NCBI GenBank assembly: GCA_027924585.1
Contig: BSBM01000261.1
Coordinates: 4,419,501 to 4,483,500 of the forward strand
DNA: 64,000 bases
Source of the DNA: Larix kaempferi
Taxonomy: Eukaryota > Streptophyta > Pinopsida > Pinales > Pinaceae
Direction: 5' to 3'
This document shows, piece by piece, positions 13,508 to 23,907 of this stretch; position 1 is the first letter of the stretch, and each line of letters opens with the position of its first letter. Position numbers and translations under genes: made by a program. Below the pieces are notes generated by a model. It saw only the letters and a program-made list of their open reading frames with translations. It made no database searches and was not told the origin of the DNA.

Positions 13508-16500
13508 ATGCATAAGCGGTCCACCAGGAAAAAATCCAAGCTGGCAGAATCAAAACCAGACATAGAAATATTATTGGATGCCTCACTAGAAACTATGTTC
13601 GGGGACACTCAAGCCGTCACAGGGATCACCCCAGAATTCAAATGGGGCGAGCTATATAGAGCCATCAGAGATGGAAATGTCCCTGACGCTTCCATCGAAG
13701 AGTCAATGGTCTACTAGAACGTAAAGAAGTCCGGCCTCCATAAGGCGGCCACATGCCCAAAGATAATTCCATGCTCAGAGGTTATTGGGTGCATTATTCC
13801 CCAGGTGGATGTTAGCACTAGGATCATTTCAGATGTCAAAGGAGAAGGGCTTGCATCCTTCCAACTAGACCACATAGCTGAAATGTACAAGCTTCCCTCC
13901 CCTATAGTCATGATGTCCGATGACTGGATAAAGGGGGTCAATATGGATCGTTTTGATTATGCTAAGAAGATGACGATCCCTGAAAGGAAGTTAATACCAA
14001 GGTCTAGTGGAGAATATGATATCCAAAACCTGAGGACCCCATATAGGATCATTGTTCTGATGTTGAGCCGGATTTTTGGCTTGGCGAGTGGAAACAAATA
14101 TAAACTCACCTGGGCACCAGTGATTTACCATATTGCCACACATGGTACAATTTTCAACTGGGCTGAGATCATTTCTGAGAGTATGGTGTCACACATTGCA
14201 GCAGAACAAGGAGGCCTGACACAGAAAAAAGATGACTTCTTCATGTCCTCTTACCTCTTGTATTGTATATGGATCAGACACCCTTTCCCTGATTTGGGGT
14301 GTGTTTGGAATCTGACCACATCTCCCCTCCATGTAGCCTATCAGAGGACATGGGCTCACAAATACGTAAGTCACTACAAACATATTTGCGAGGGGTTGAT
14401 CATGCCACTATACTGGCTAATCTTCAAAGAAGAACCGAATTGTATGTCCGAGAATGCCTTGTCAGTTATCGAGGAACATGGCGATTATTACTTCTCTGCG
14501 GAAGGCACATATATCACAATGTATGGGGGAACCCAACCCCCTTCTCTATTGCCTCGGTATTCCACTGATTTTGGTGTACATAAAGAGGCCATGAGACAAG
14601 TTTTCATCAATGGGGTTGGTATGTTTCTTCATGAAAAGAAAAAGGCTTCATACCCACCATTGGCATTCACTATTGGAGCATACAAATTACCCAAGGAAAA
14701 AGAGGTAGAGGATTTTGTTAAGGATTTAGAGGCCTTACATTTTGGGACCAAGATTTTCAGAAGGAACGATAGCGAAGGTAAGGTCACTTCCCATTGTGCT
14801 TCCTGGAGGATTAACTTTGAATACGCACATCTCTTATTGAAAGATGAAGAAGTGTATCAGAGCGCAAGAAACATGACTGAGTTGAACAAGCATTTTCGTC
14901 ACAAAAGCAGAGCCAGTTCCAGTTCTAAGGATAACATTCTCAAGGAAGCAGAGAGGAATCAAAAGGAGGATGTAGAAAGGCAACAAAAGGATGAAGTCAT
15001 AAGTTTGCAGTTAGCAGAAGCTGAGAGGAAGCTATTGGAAGAGGTCGAAAGAATCCAGAAGGAAGAAGACGAAAAGATCCAAAAAGAAGAGGTTGGCATA
15101 ATTCATAAAGAAGAGACTGAAAGAGTCCGGAGGGAAGAGATTGAAAGGATGCAAAAAGAATAAGCCACAAGGTTGCAAGAAATGAGAGAAAGAGATGACA
15201 TAGAAGAAACTGAACAACAAAAGAAAAAGGAGGAAGAAAAGTCCAAGGAAGCTGTGGAAAAGAGAAGCCCGAATGTGCAAGATATGGACACAGACCCACC
15301 TGAGATGTCTAATAAAATAATTTCCGGAGGACACTTCCCATTTCAGGAGCTCAGACTTACCCCATTCACCCCGTCAAAGCATCATACCATGGCCAAATTG
15401 GACACTATCATATTTGATCAGAAAATAAAAACCATCACAAAGAGACAAGAAAAGAGGCTGAAAATGGGCTCCAAACCCGATGTCGTCACTATTCAGGAGA
15501 GCACCATCATGGAGGGTACACACAAAGACCCACAATTCATGGCATCTTTCAACATAGCCGCTACGCAAGCGAATGCAGATAATGTTGGAAAATTAATGAA
15601 CGATATTGAGCGAAGTAAAGAGAAGATGCTCAAATTAAAAGATAATTTGGTGAAGGAGCGACGAGAAGGGATGGAATTGAAAAGGAAACATGGCACCCTC
15701 CTATCCGAGAAGGAAAGGATAAAGAATGAATACCAGATTTTGGACACAGAAAAGGAAGCATTAACTATATAGTTAATGATTATGGAGGGAGAGAGGAGCG
15801 ACTTTGAAGCTCGGATCACTCAACTAGAATCAGGAGACTCGGCCGCAAACCAACAGGTCGAAGAGATGAAAGCTCAGATATAAGAGTTGGTTAATGAAAA
15901 GGAATCTTTGGCGGAGAAACTGGAGTTAGCAGACAATAGGAAGCTAGACATAACTCCATTTTGCAATCAAGCCTACAAGATTCAAGAACAAATATACCAC
16001 TCCCAAGAATTTGTCACAAATAAAACATTCAAGATGAAGTTGGCGATGGCAAGGATGAATGAGATAGATGTAGAATCGCTAGCATTCAGGAAAAGGTTGT
16101 ATGATGTTGCAGAAAAGGTCAGGAGCCAAATTGTTTGGAGAGAAACCAACTTTGAATACCCTAACAATTTGCCTCCAAAGACAACAACAAACTTGAATTT
16201 AGAAATGGAGCTTCTAGAATTTTGCAGGAAGGCTGCTAGAAAGTTAAATAATGACATTCCAAACACTATTCAGAAATGTCAGGATTTTTACCAGAAAATC
16301 CAATAAGTTCATAAAAAGTGTCATATATCTCCGCTCCCGAGCATGAACGAACTTCCTTCAGAAGATCTATGCATAGTGGAATTGCAGAGTGGGTTGCAGG
16401 GTGAATTAGAATACATCAAATAGTTGGACGCCCTCACTGAAGAAGACATTCACCACTTTGTAGGGAAAGCATCCATACATGCATATTTCTTGGAAGATAG

Positions 16501-16657
16501 TTACAAGGCCGCAAAAGAAGGGTTGGCACACATTGAGACTCAACTACCATATCACGAAGTCTCTTTACAAGTATTGGATCCTAGAAGAATTAATGTCATA
16601 ACTGAAGGGCCTAATGCGTGGGGAGAATATTCTTCTACTTTAGTTGGGCCCACATAA
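13508..16657 (+). pseudogene. ORF1 pseudogene in the 3' LTR of element A
   Basis: The ATG at 13508 starts a basic N-terminus (HKRSTRKKSK), as in element D ORF1 at 49816. A globular domain of about 430 residues follows (blocks EVIGWI..., PYRIIVLMLSRIFGL, SSYLLYCIW, YWLIFKEEPNC, FTIGAYKLPKEKE), then a long charged coiled coil (14940-15960) and a C-terminal helical part to 16657. One frame runs the whole length with no frameshift. It is interrupted by only six stops: TAG 13715, TAA at about 15161, TAG about 15770, TAA about 15880, TAA about 16304 and TAG about 16421. It is homologous to 287-3378, as expected for the same gene in two LTRs. Related to families annotated as putative plant transposon proteins, by pattern only; function unknown. 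Confidence 0.85.
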
Positions 16658-17525
16658 ATCTATAGTGTAAATATCTTTTTTTGTATTTTCTAATGTAAGC
16701 ACTAGAAGACAAAATTTTGGGAATTCCTAGGGTTAGGGTAAACAAAGAGTCACTAGAGGACAAATTATTTTGTAAGATAAATAGAGGAGGATAATACAGA
16801 TGTAAGGGGTTTTTTGCTAGCAAAATAGAAGCTAGACCATTTTGTAAGAGAACTATTTTTCTTCTAATAAGAAGGATCTGTTTGCTGGGGAAAGATGCAC
16901 AGATATTTTTTCTTGGAATGTGTGGAATGCTTATAGTGGAACTATTTCTTCTTGCATTCATAACTCATACTATGAGATCGTTCTAACTTTCTTGAACTAA
17001 TTCATTGGTGATGAATGATTTTACTTTCTATGCAAAGGTTTATGTGTAAATGAGTAATATTTGTTCTAATTATATCAGAGCTATATTTGGTATTCTTTCT
17101 GCTGTAAATGTGAATGTTGTGTTGAAACAACTACCTGTTAGACCTGTATTTACATTTCCAGTATATTACTCTTAATTCAAATTTGCTCCTTGCAGGGATA
17201 GGATAGTTAGTTTAAGTTTAGAATAGGAATAAATAATTGATAAGGTAGGAAAGGTAAGACGAGGGGTAAGAACTTGAGCATCGCTAGTGTGGTTTCTGCC
17301 TGTCCATTATATGCATTTAATTAGGGAACTTTCATTTCATACTTAAAATAAAATCGTATAAACGGTGAACTGGGCCGTAACCAGTAAAGAACTTAACGAT
17401 CACATATACGATAGCCGGACCGTTAACCGGATGGATTCCCCACACCAAACGATGAGCAATATAATTGGGCTTTCTTACTGGGGAGAATCCCTACTGTTGT
17501 CGTTGCGAATTTCGGGGCATCAACA
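16658..17525 (+). promoter_or_regulatory. Conserved leader at LTR end, element A 3' LTR
   Basis: Counterpart of 3379-4248. The TATA box has decayed to GATAAATA (about 16776-16783). The acceptor-like TCCTTGCAG/GGATAGG is kept near 17190. The segment ends at GCATCAACA (17517-17525). Confidence 0.5.
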
Positions 17526-18714
17526 CATTCTTAGAACTAGAATTATAGAAGCTTCTTTTAGGGCCCAAGGCCTAGGTTTATAGCCCCTACCATGCCTATG
17601 ATTCCATGACCCAATACTAGTACTAAAACATTTCTAATGGATCCCATATCCCCTCTCAGAGGACATAGATCCCACCAAAGGCTTGAAAACCCATACTTGG
17701 TATTGAAAACCTCCTAGTGGCACCAATATACCCACTTCAAGTCCATGGATACCTTGGAAAGGTCCTCTGTGGTGGTTCAACATGTCGTTCATGGAGTTAG
17801 ATGCTTTGATGCTTCCTTTGGGACCTAAGGCCCAAGTTTACTCCCTTGACCATGTTTAAAACCCCATACCATGCATACCTAGTACTAAATTGTTTTGAAT
17901 GTTTCCCATATCCCCATTTGAGGGCCATAAATTCCCTCAAGAAGTCATCTATGGTGGTTCAAGGAATCATTCAAGGACCTTGAGCCCTATAGTGATATTT
18001 ATAAGAGCCTAATTCCCAAGCTTCCTTCACGAACCATGGTTAACACCCTCACACCCATACCTAGTGCTCACAAACTGATAATGGTACCCATATCCACCCT
18101 CAAAGGTCAAGGATACACTCAAGAGATGATGTGTGGTGGTTCTTGGTTACCTTCTTAGGCCTAGATTCCTAGAAGCTTCTTTTAGGGTCTAAGGCCTAGG
18201 TTTCTACCCCCTTCCATGTTTGTGCTGCCATGAACCAATCCTAGTACTAAAAACCTTCTAATGGATCCCCTATCCCCTCTCAGAGGCCATATATCCAACC
18301 AAAGGCTTGAACACCCATACTTGGCATTGAAAACCTCCTAGTGGAACCAATATACCCACTTCAAGTCCACTGTATATATTGGAAAGGTCCTTAGTGGTGG
18401 TTCAATGTGTCGTTCATGGATTTAGATGCTTTGATGCTTCCTTTGGGACCTAAGGCCCATGTTTTCTCCCTTGAACATGTTTAAAACAACAATACCACAC
18501 ATAACCTAGTGCTCAAAATTTTTGAATGCTGCCAATATCCCCATTTGAAGGCCATAAATCCCCTCAAGGAGTCATCTATGGTGGTTCAAGGAATCATTCT
18601 AGGACCTTGAGCCCTATAGTGGTCTTTATGAGAGCCTAATGCTCGATCTTCGTTCACCAAACATGGTTAACATGCTCACACCAATCCCTAGTGCTAAAAA
18701 ACTGATAATGGTAC
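17526..18714 (+). repeat. Tandem repeat, ~625-bp unit, about 1.9 copies
   Basis: Unit 1 (about 17527-18150) and unit 2 (about 18151-18714) align along their length. Anchors are GAAGCTTCTTTTAGGG at 17548 and 18172, CCATACTTGG at about 17689 and 18315, and ACTGATAATGGTAC at about 18075 and 18701. Each unit holds three degenerate sub-units with recurring phrases (CCTAGTACTAAA, ATATCCCC, GGTGGTTCA). There are no long ORFs. The left edge abuts the end of element A and the right edge is cut by element F. This is the oldest sequence in the right part of the window, either a host satellite-like repeat or part of an unrecognised element. Confidence 0.75.
18710..18714 (+). other. Putative target-site duplication of element F (left)
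   Basis: GGTAC immediately before the TG start of element F. The tandem-repeat unit reads ...AATGGTACCC in its uninterrupted copy, confirming that an insertion happened here. The right copy is not in the window. Confidence 0.5.
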
Positions 18715-19438
18715 TGTTAGGTGCCAGAAATTACCCTTTTTGCTCACTTCTATTGTGATCCTTTTCCCCTGTTTATCCTTATTATTATTACCAAGTTGTT
18801 ATATTTCCCAAGGAAAAGCATGAACTCGAGCAGGTATAATTTATTATTACTTTGTTATATTAATGCCTAAAGTTTTCCTGTGTTTATGGATTTTGTTCCT
18901 AATTGTGCTGACTTGTGATGGATTGATGAAAGTAATTTGAGACCACAAGGGATTCGGGTGTATCAGCTTGCCGATACACGTGGATGAAGAAATATTTGGA
19001 AAATAGTTACACCTTTCAGGGATTCAGTTCAGTTTATTGCGAGGTAGTCCAAGTTATCCTCCCACGTGGCCATATGAAATTCACTTGGATTTGGATCAAT
19101 TCAAGCTGTGAGAGCGTAAATGTTTATGAAACAGATTTTATCTCAATGCAATGATGATTGTAACTGTTTCTATTCTGGGATATTGACTCGATAGCCTGAA
19201 GACATTTGATCTTCATGGCTGCCCAAATTATAAGGATTTGATTTGCCTTGCTGTAATATTAAAAGGAGGATAGGATGGTTAAGAGAGGTTAGGCTTATTT
19301 TGGAGAGAACTTGTAACATTAGTGGAAGAACTCTGTAATTGAATTTCATTCTATCAATGAAAGAGGCAGTATTTTCCTGATCTATTGTGTACTGATTTCT
19401 CGTAGTATTTAGCGGCATCTCTGTTAGAAGGCAAGGGA
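18715..19438 (+). mobile_element. Element F 5' LTR, left part (Athila-like)
   Basis: Starts TGTTAGGTGCC at a sharp break in the tandem repeat and continues at 34516 after removal of element E. Together the two parts form an LTR of about 1.45 kb, ending ACCAACA at 35240 directly before an Asp-tRNA-type PBS. A TATA-like region and polyadenylation-like sequences are plausible but not assigned. Confidence 0.75.
19434..19438 (+). other. Target-site duplication of element E (left)
   Basis: AGGGA just before the LTR start TGTCACA. An identical AGGGA lies at 34511-34515 right after the 3' LTR end. The perfect 5-bp pair defines the exact limits of element E and shows that it landed in the 5' LTR of element F. 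Confidence 0.9.
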
Positions 19439-22400
19439 TGTCACATACCTAAATTATGAACATTTTATTTCATGAGAAAACATTATGTTATTGTAAAGTT
19501 TTGTGATTATTGATCAAGTTGGGTCAATGATGACTGTAATTAATTACTATAATATTTTATTATTAATAAATAAAAGAGGAGACAAATATCCCAAGGAGAC
19601 TGTTGAAAGAGTGTTCACTGACCCACTAGGAGGAATGAACGGGGGTGAGAGCAAATTTACACTTGGCAGCATCATCAATGCACCTCTAGCTGTTGCAGGT
19701 GGAAACTTCCCTACATTTATGGTCATGTTCCCCAAGACAGTGGAACAGAGCAGGTGGCTCAATAATTGTAAAACTGACCAAAGACCTAGGCAATCTATTA
19801 CACGCATCGAATTGGAGCAGGAGGCTATCAAATTTTCCTTGTGATAATTCTGAAGAGAGTGAAAAAGAAAAACACACAAGAGATTCGATGAGGGGAAAGC
19901 TAGAGGGATTGACTGAGATAAGGCTGTTAATCTGAGTTAGTACTGCTTTATACAGAACTCAATATTGCTGAAAAGAAGAAGTCTCATTCTGGAGTATTTT
20001 CAACATCAATGCTGAGTTGCAAAGGATAACATTTGTCTCCACACGGCATCTTCATCCTAGTGGTTCAGTGAACAAGCTCGGGGGTGCTAAGGAAAGTGAT
20101 TTGGCTGTCTTTAGGAGCAGGTTGGGAGGAACGGGCTCACTTGGGTGTTTATTTACAAAACCCTAACTAGAAAACCTATATTTTATGTACAAAGCTTAGA
20201 AACAGAACTGTCAATGCAATTATACATCTGTATAATATTTATATAACAACAAAATTTATACTTAAAAACAAACCTTACTTGTATACAAAATCCTGATGTA
20301 AAACCTACTTTATAAACATTATAAAATAGGTCAAATTTCATGATTTATCTCACATACAGTTTAACATTTTATAGCATCTCACTATTTATACAGAAATACT
20401 AATCTTCGAATCAACTTACTCTCAGAGCAAACCTAGGATATATACATAGTATTATCCCTTGTTATAATACAATCTGAAATCAAATACTTTTTAATGATTA
20501 CAGAAACCTTATCAAAACCGAACCCTTAAGTATTATAAACAATGCGTATCGCAAACCCTAGTAGTATCAAAGTTCATGGTATAGGATATTTTATAAACCA
20601 ACCCTGGAAATTTTATATAGGAGAGCATCTATATACATGTATTTACTATTATTAAACAATAAGTATCATGCATCGATTCACCATAATTATCCACCTAAAT
20701 TATCTCACACAAGGACCATTCAATAAACCTAAACATGCTGAGTCGAATACGTTTATGGAGAAATACTCTATTTTATCTCAACTATTAAAATATACAAGGA
20801 ATTTATAAGCAACATAACTTTAAACAATACCAAACCCGAGTTCGACACCCACAAGGGCTCACCCAATGGGTTAGTACAAATATAAAATACACAAACCAAT
20901 TGGTACAGGATTCAAGGCTTTGGTACAGGAATTGGTAAATCGGTAGATTCGGTACATGTACCTTGTATCATCTCTACAAATATTAATAACTTAATCGATT
21001 ATGCAAAGGTTTAGGGTTCGAGTCTCGACTCACCCAAACCTATTGACTAGAATTATAATTTCTCAAATAAAAACTTAAGTGCGTAAATAAGATTTGGGTT
21101 CGAAACCCATAGCAACTCAACGAATGAACCATCAAACATTATAATAATTAGGGTTTCCACCCAGCAACAATTTCATAGCCGGAAGGGATTTTACCAACCA
21201 AACAACGACATTGAAATATCCATACAAAAACGACGAGAAGGCCATGAGCATAACTCAAATCATTAAAACAATTTATATATTATAAACCAGAGGTCACTTT
21301 TTATTAAACCATAAAAATTCATTTACAAACAGTAATTAAGGGAAGCGTTGAGAAACCAACACGAAGCCAAGGGCATGAGGGTCTAACCCTCTCAGTTTTA
21401 CAAAATTCCATATGGCTTACAAGGTATGAAAAATAATTGTAAGAACCAATCTGCAGATGGAAAACCTCATCTTAGCAAGTTTCGGACTGATAGTTTTGCA
21501 CTGCCATCACCTACACATCAATGAGTTACGACTCAGGGCTTCCAGAGTGTCGCCGAGGCTTACCAGGGCGTTCATCGAAACCATGAATGGAGTATTTTCC
21601 CAGGGTTTAGTTGCAAACCCAGCCGAGAGGAAACCTGTCACTCCACATTAAACACAGACAAGTAAAATGGCGTTAAATAATGATATTACAGATCGAATAA
21701 AATTAAACAAACGAACTTCTCAACACTGTTGTGAAATCTTACCTTTGGCAGGTGCCATTCAGCTGAGCATCCACCCGTAGCATTGAAACCACCTTCAAAA
21801 AACCTAGAACATCGCCTAAAGCATATCAAACCCTAAAAACTCGGGAGAAGGTCAACCTCTACCACCGGTCTTGCAGAAAGAACAAAATGAAAAGAGCTAG
21901 CAAGGGTGATACTCATTCAAAGCACGATTAGGGTTTATCCCAAAACCCAAGGTAATCACATGGTCCATGCCATGGAGCTGCCACAATGAAATCCACTAAG
22001 ACAACATTAATATCAACATTGAATTGTTAACCTGCCAACGAGCCAAAGAAGAGCTCCACTAATAAATTTATACGTTGATAACTATGCATAGTATAGACCA
22101 CAAGTCCAAGGTCACATTATATCCTAAAGTATTTTCATGTTACAAGAATATAATCGTGGCCAAGGGTTAATACCCTGCCACATATAAACAAATTCACATA
22201 TAAGAACCTTATAACATTGAGGTTCGACCATATGGTGTTAAACTATGATCACATCCTAATAATAATTAAAACAATAAATGGAATTCCTAACTTGTTGTTA
22301 ATCCATATTGTTATCCACATCAAACCATATATAATGAACAATATATTAAGACTAAGCTAAAAGATATATAGATATATATACTTTTAAAAATGTATATAAA

Positions 22401-23028
22401 TGTCATTTAAATTAAAATAACAACATAATCTAGGGTAGTTCTTACCCTAGGTTTTCAAGTAGGATTTCTCATGTGTGTCGTTAATACCAAAGTATAGGGT
22501 AATTACAACAAACTATTTAATGTACAGTAAATTGATCTTCAATTGATGATAATACTCTCACCTGCAAATCTATACAATAGTAGTAAGAGAATTAGCTATG
22601 CAAATAGCTAAGTAAGCCTCGAGGAATCCATAGGACCCCTCCATCAAAGAAAATAAAAAGGTTAGTAGGTATAAAATTATATTTGTCAAGTTGCTAAGAT
22701 TGGATTAAATGCTGATCCATAAATAAGTCGACACATTAATGTTGTATGCATTTTAAACAAAAAGAAGCGACATTCATATAGGGGATAAAACTACCTGAGT
22801 TTTTAACACTTAAATTCCAACAGTAATTTCATAAACATTTATGACACTACGACATTTTAAAATGAATTAAGACGATGCATAAATAAATACAAGGACAACA
22901 TCATAAATATAATAGAATAGTTCTTATTGAGATAGTTGTCATTAAAAGTATCTTCCGCATAACAAATAAATGGCATTTATACTATTCAGAATTGTTTTTA
23001 AAATTTTGTGAAATTTGGGGATGTTACA
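19439..23028 (+). mobile_element. Element E 5' LTR (chromovirus), 3.6 kb
   Basis: TGTCACATACC start and ATGTTACA end, matching the copy at 30598-34510. In a 218-bp sample the two differ by about 4 percent. Relative to the 3' LTR it lacks about 325 bp near 20160. It contains three GGTTCGA-type motifs (20835-20850, 21014-21029, 21095-21109) that look like RNA polymerase III B boxes or T-arms. The small ORFs inside do not resemble proteins. The PBS follows at 23031. Confidence 0.9.
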
Positions 23029-23030
23029 AG

Positions 23031-23042
23031 TGGTATCAGAGC
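23031..23042 (+). other. Primer-binding site, element E (tRNA-Met type)
   Basis: TGGTATCAGAGC, two bases after the LTR end, is the standard plant initiator-methionine tRNA PBS. Confidence 0.9.
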
Positions 23043-23902
23043 GCAATTTCAAACTCTAGGCCTGAAAGTGGCTCAACTTGCGCAACTAAAATTTAAAATA
23101 GAAAATGCATCTACTAATTTTTGTTTAATTTTGTTTTTGTTCAACACTTTTACATTTAAGTTTGCAGGTATGGAAGGGCCAAACGAGTCAGCCGAGGACA
23201 AGTCCCATCCTAATAATCAAATAATAGTGAGCAAGAACATATTAATATAGAAAATATATTTGTTGAATTAAATGATAACTCACCTGAATTACTGAGAACA
23301 GTAAGAGATTTAAAAACAGAAATAAAAACTTTTGAGGAGAACGAACGAATTCTAAAATCTCAAGAGGAGATGAATCAAATCTTGTTGGATAAATTCCATA
23401 ATAATGATAAAATTGAAGGAACAAAAAATAATTATGAATCTGGAACCATGCCCTACCAACGTAAAGGTAAAAACCTAAAATTTATTGATTATGAAACTAG
23501 TTCTTCTTCTAAAATTAATGTCAAATCACACGGGAAGAAGCATCAGTATTCCAGCGATAGAAGTGAAAGTGATTCTTATACTAAAAAGAAAAAGTACAAA
23601 CCATACGAAGAAATTTCTGGAGATTTTAAGAAGATTAAGCCACCAAATTTTAATGAAGAAACATAAAAGAGTGAGGAAGCCAAAGCATGGCTATCCGGTA
23701 TGAATAAATATTTCCAAATTTACAACTACTCAAGTCAGTTAAAAACTAAAATGGCAATTTATAATCTGACAGGTAAATCCGACATTTGGTGGCAAGATTT
23801 GAAACGAGTAAAAGGATTAGAAGAAAGGAATGTAAACTGGAGTAGTTTTAAGAAGTATTTTAAAATAAAATTTCCATCGGAACAATATTATGAGGAACGA
23901 GC

Positions 23903-23907
23903 TAAAG
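23903..23907 (+). other. Target-site duplication of solo LTR H (left)
   Basis: TAAAG, repeated at 26651-26655. Deleting the intervening DNA and one copy rejoins the gag core at the expected residue. Confidence 0.9.

Larger units (their letters stand above)
11434..17525 (+). mobile_element. Element A 3' LTR, 6.1 kb, contains ORF1
   Basis: It begins TGTTGTTGCTACAAC, matching the LTR start of element D (46598 and 61507), and ends GCATCAACA at 17525, where all similarity to the element stops. The TGTTG...CAACA ends form a short inverted repeat. Inside are, in order: a GC-rich motif array (about 11630-12300), a TATA box (12403-12412), a CAG/GTAGG donor-like site (12555/12556), ORF1 (13508-16657), and the conserved leader with the acceptor-like CAG (about 17190). 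The next element part expected after CAACA (PBS and gag) is absent, so this is the 3' LTR and ORF1 lies within it. Confidence 0.85.

Noticed and set aside
13508-17525. ORF1 copy as a separate second element following A
   Set aside because: It begins within sequence continuous with the LTR start at 11434 and ends exactly at the LTR terminus; a truncated second element ending there by chance is unlikely.
19503-19935. ORFs conserved between the two LTRs of element E (also 30670-31102)
   Set aside because: Conservation is expected because LTRs are duplicates; overlapping frames on both strands and no domain pattern.
20835-21109. tRNA genes in the element E LTR
   Set aside because: Only T-arm-like motifs are present; no acceptor stem, D-arm or anticodon arm could be folded around them.
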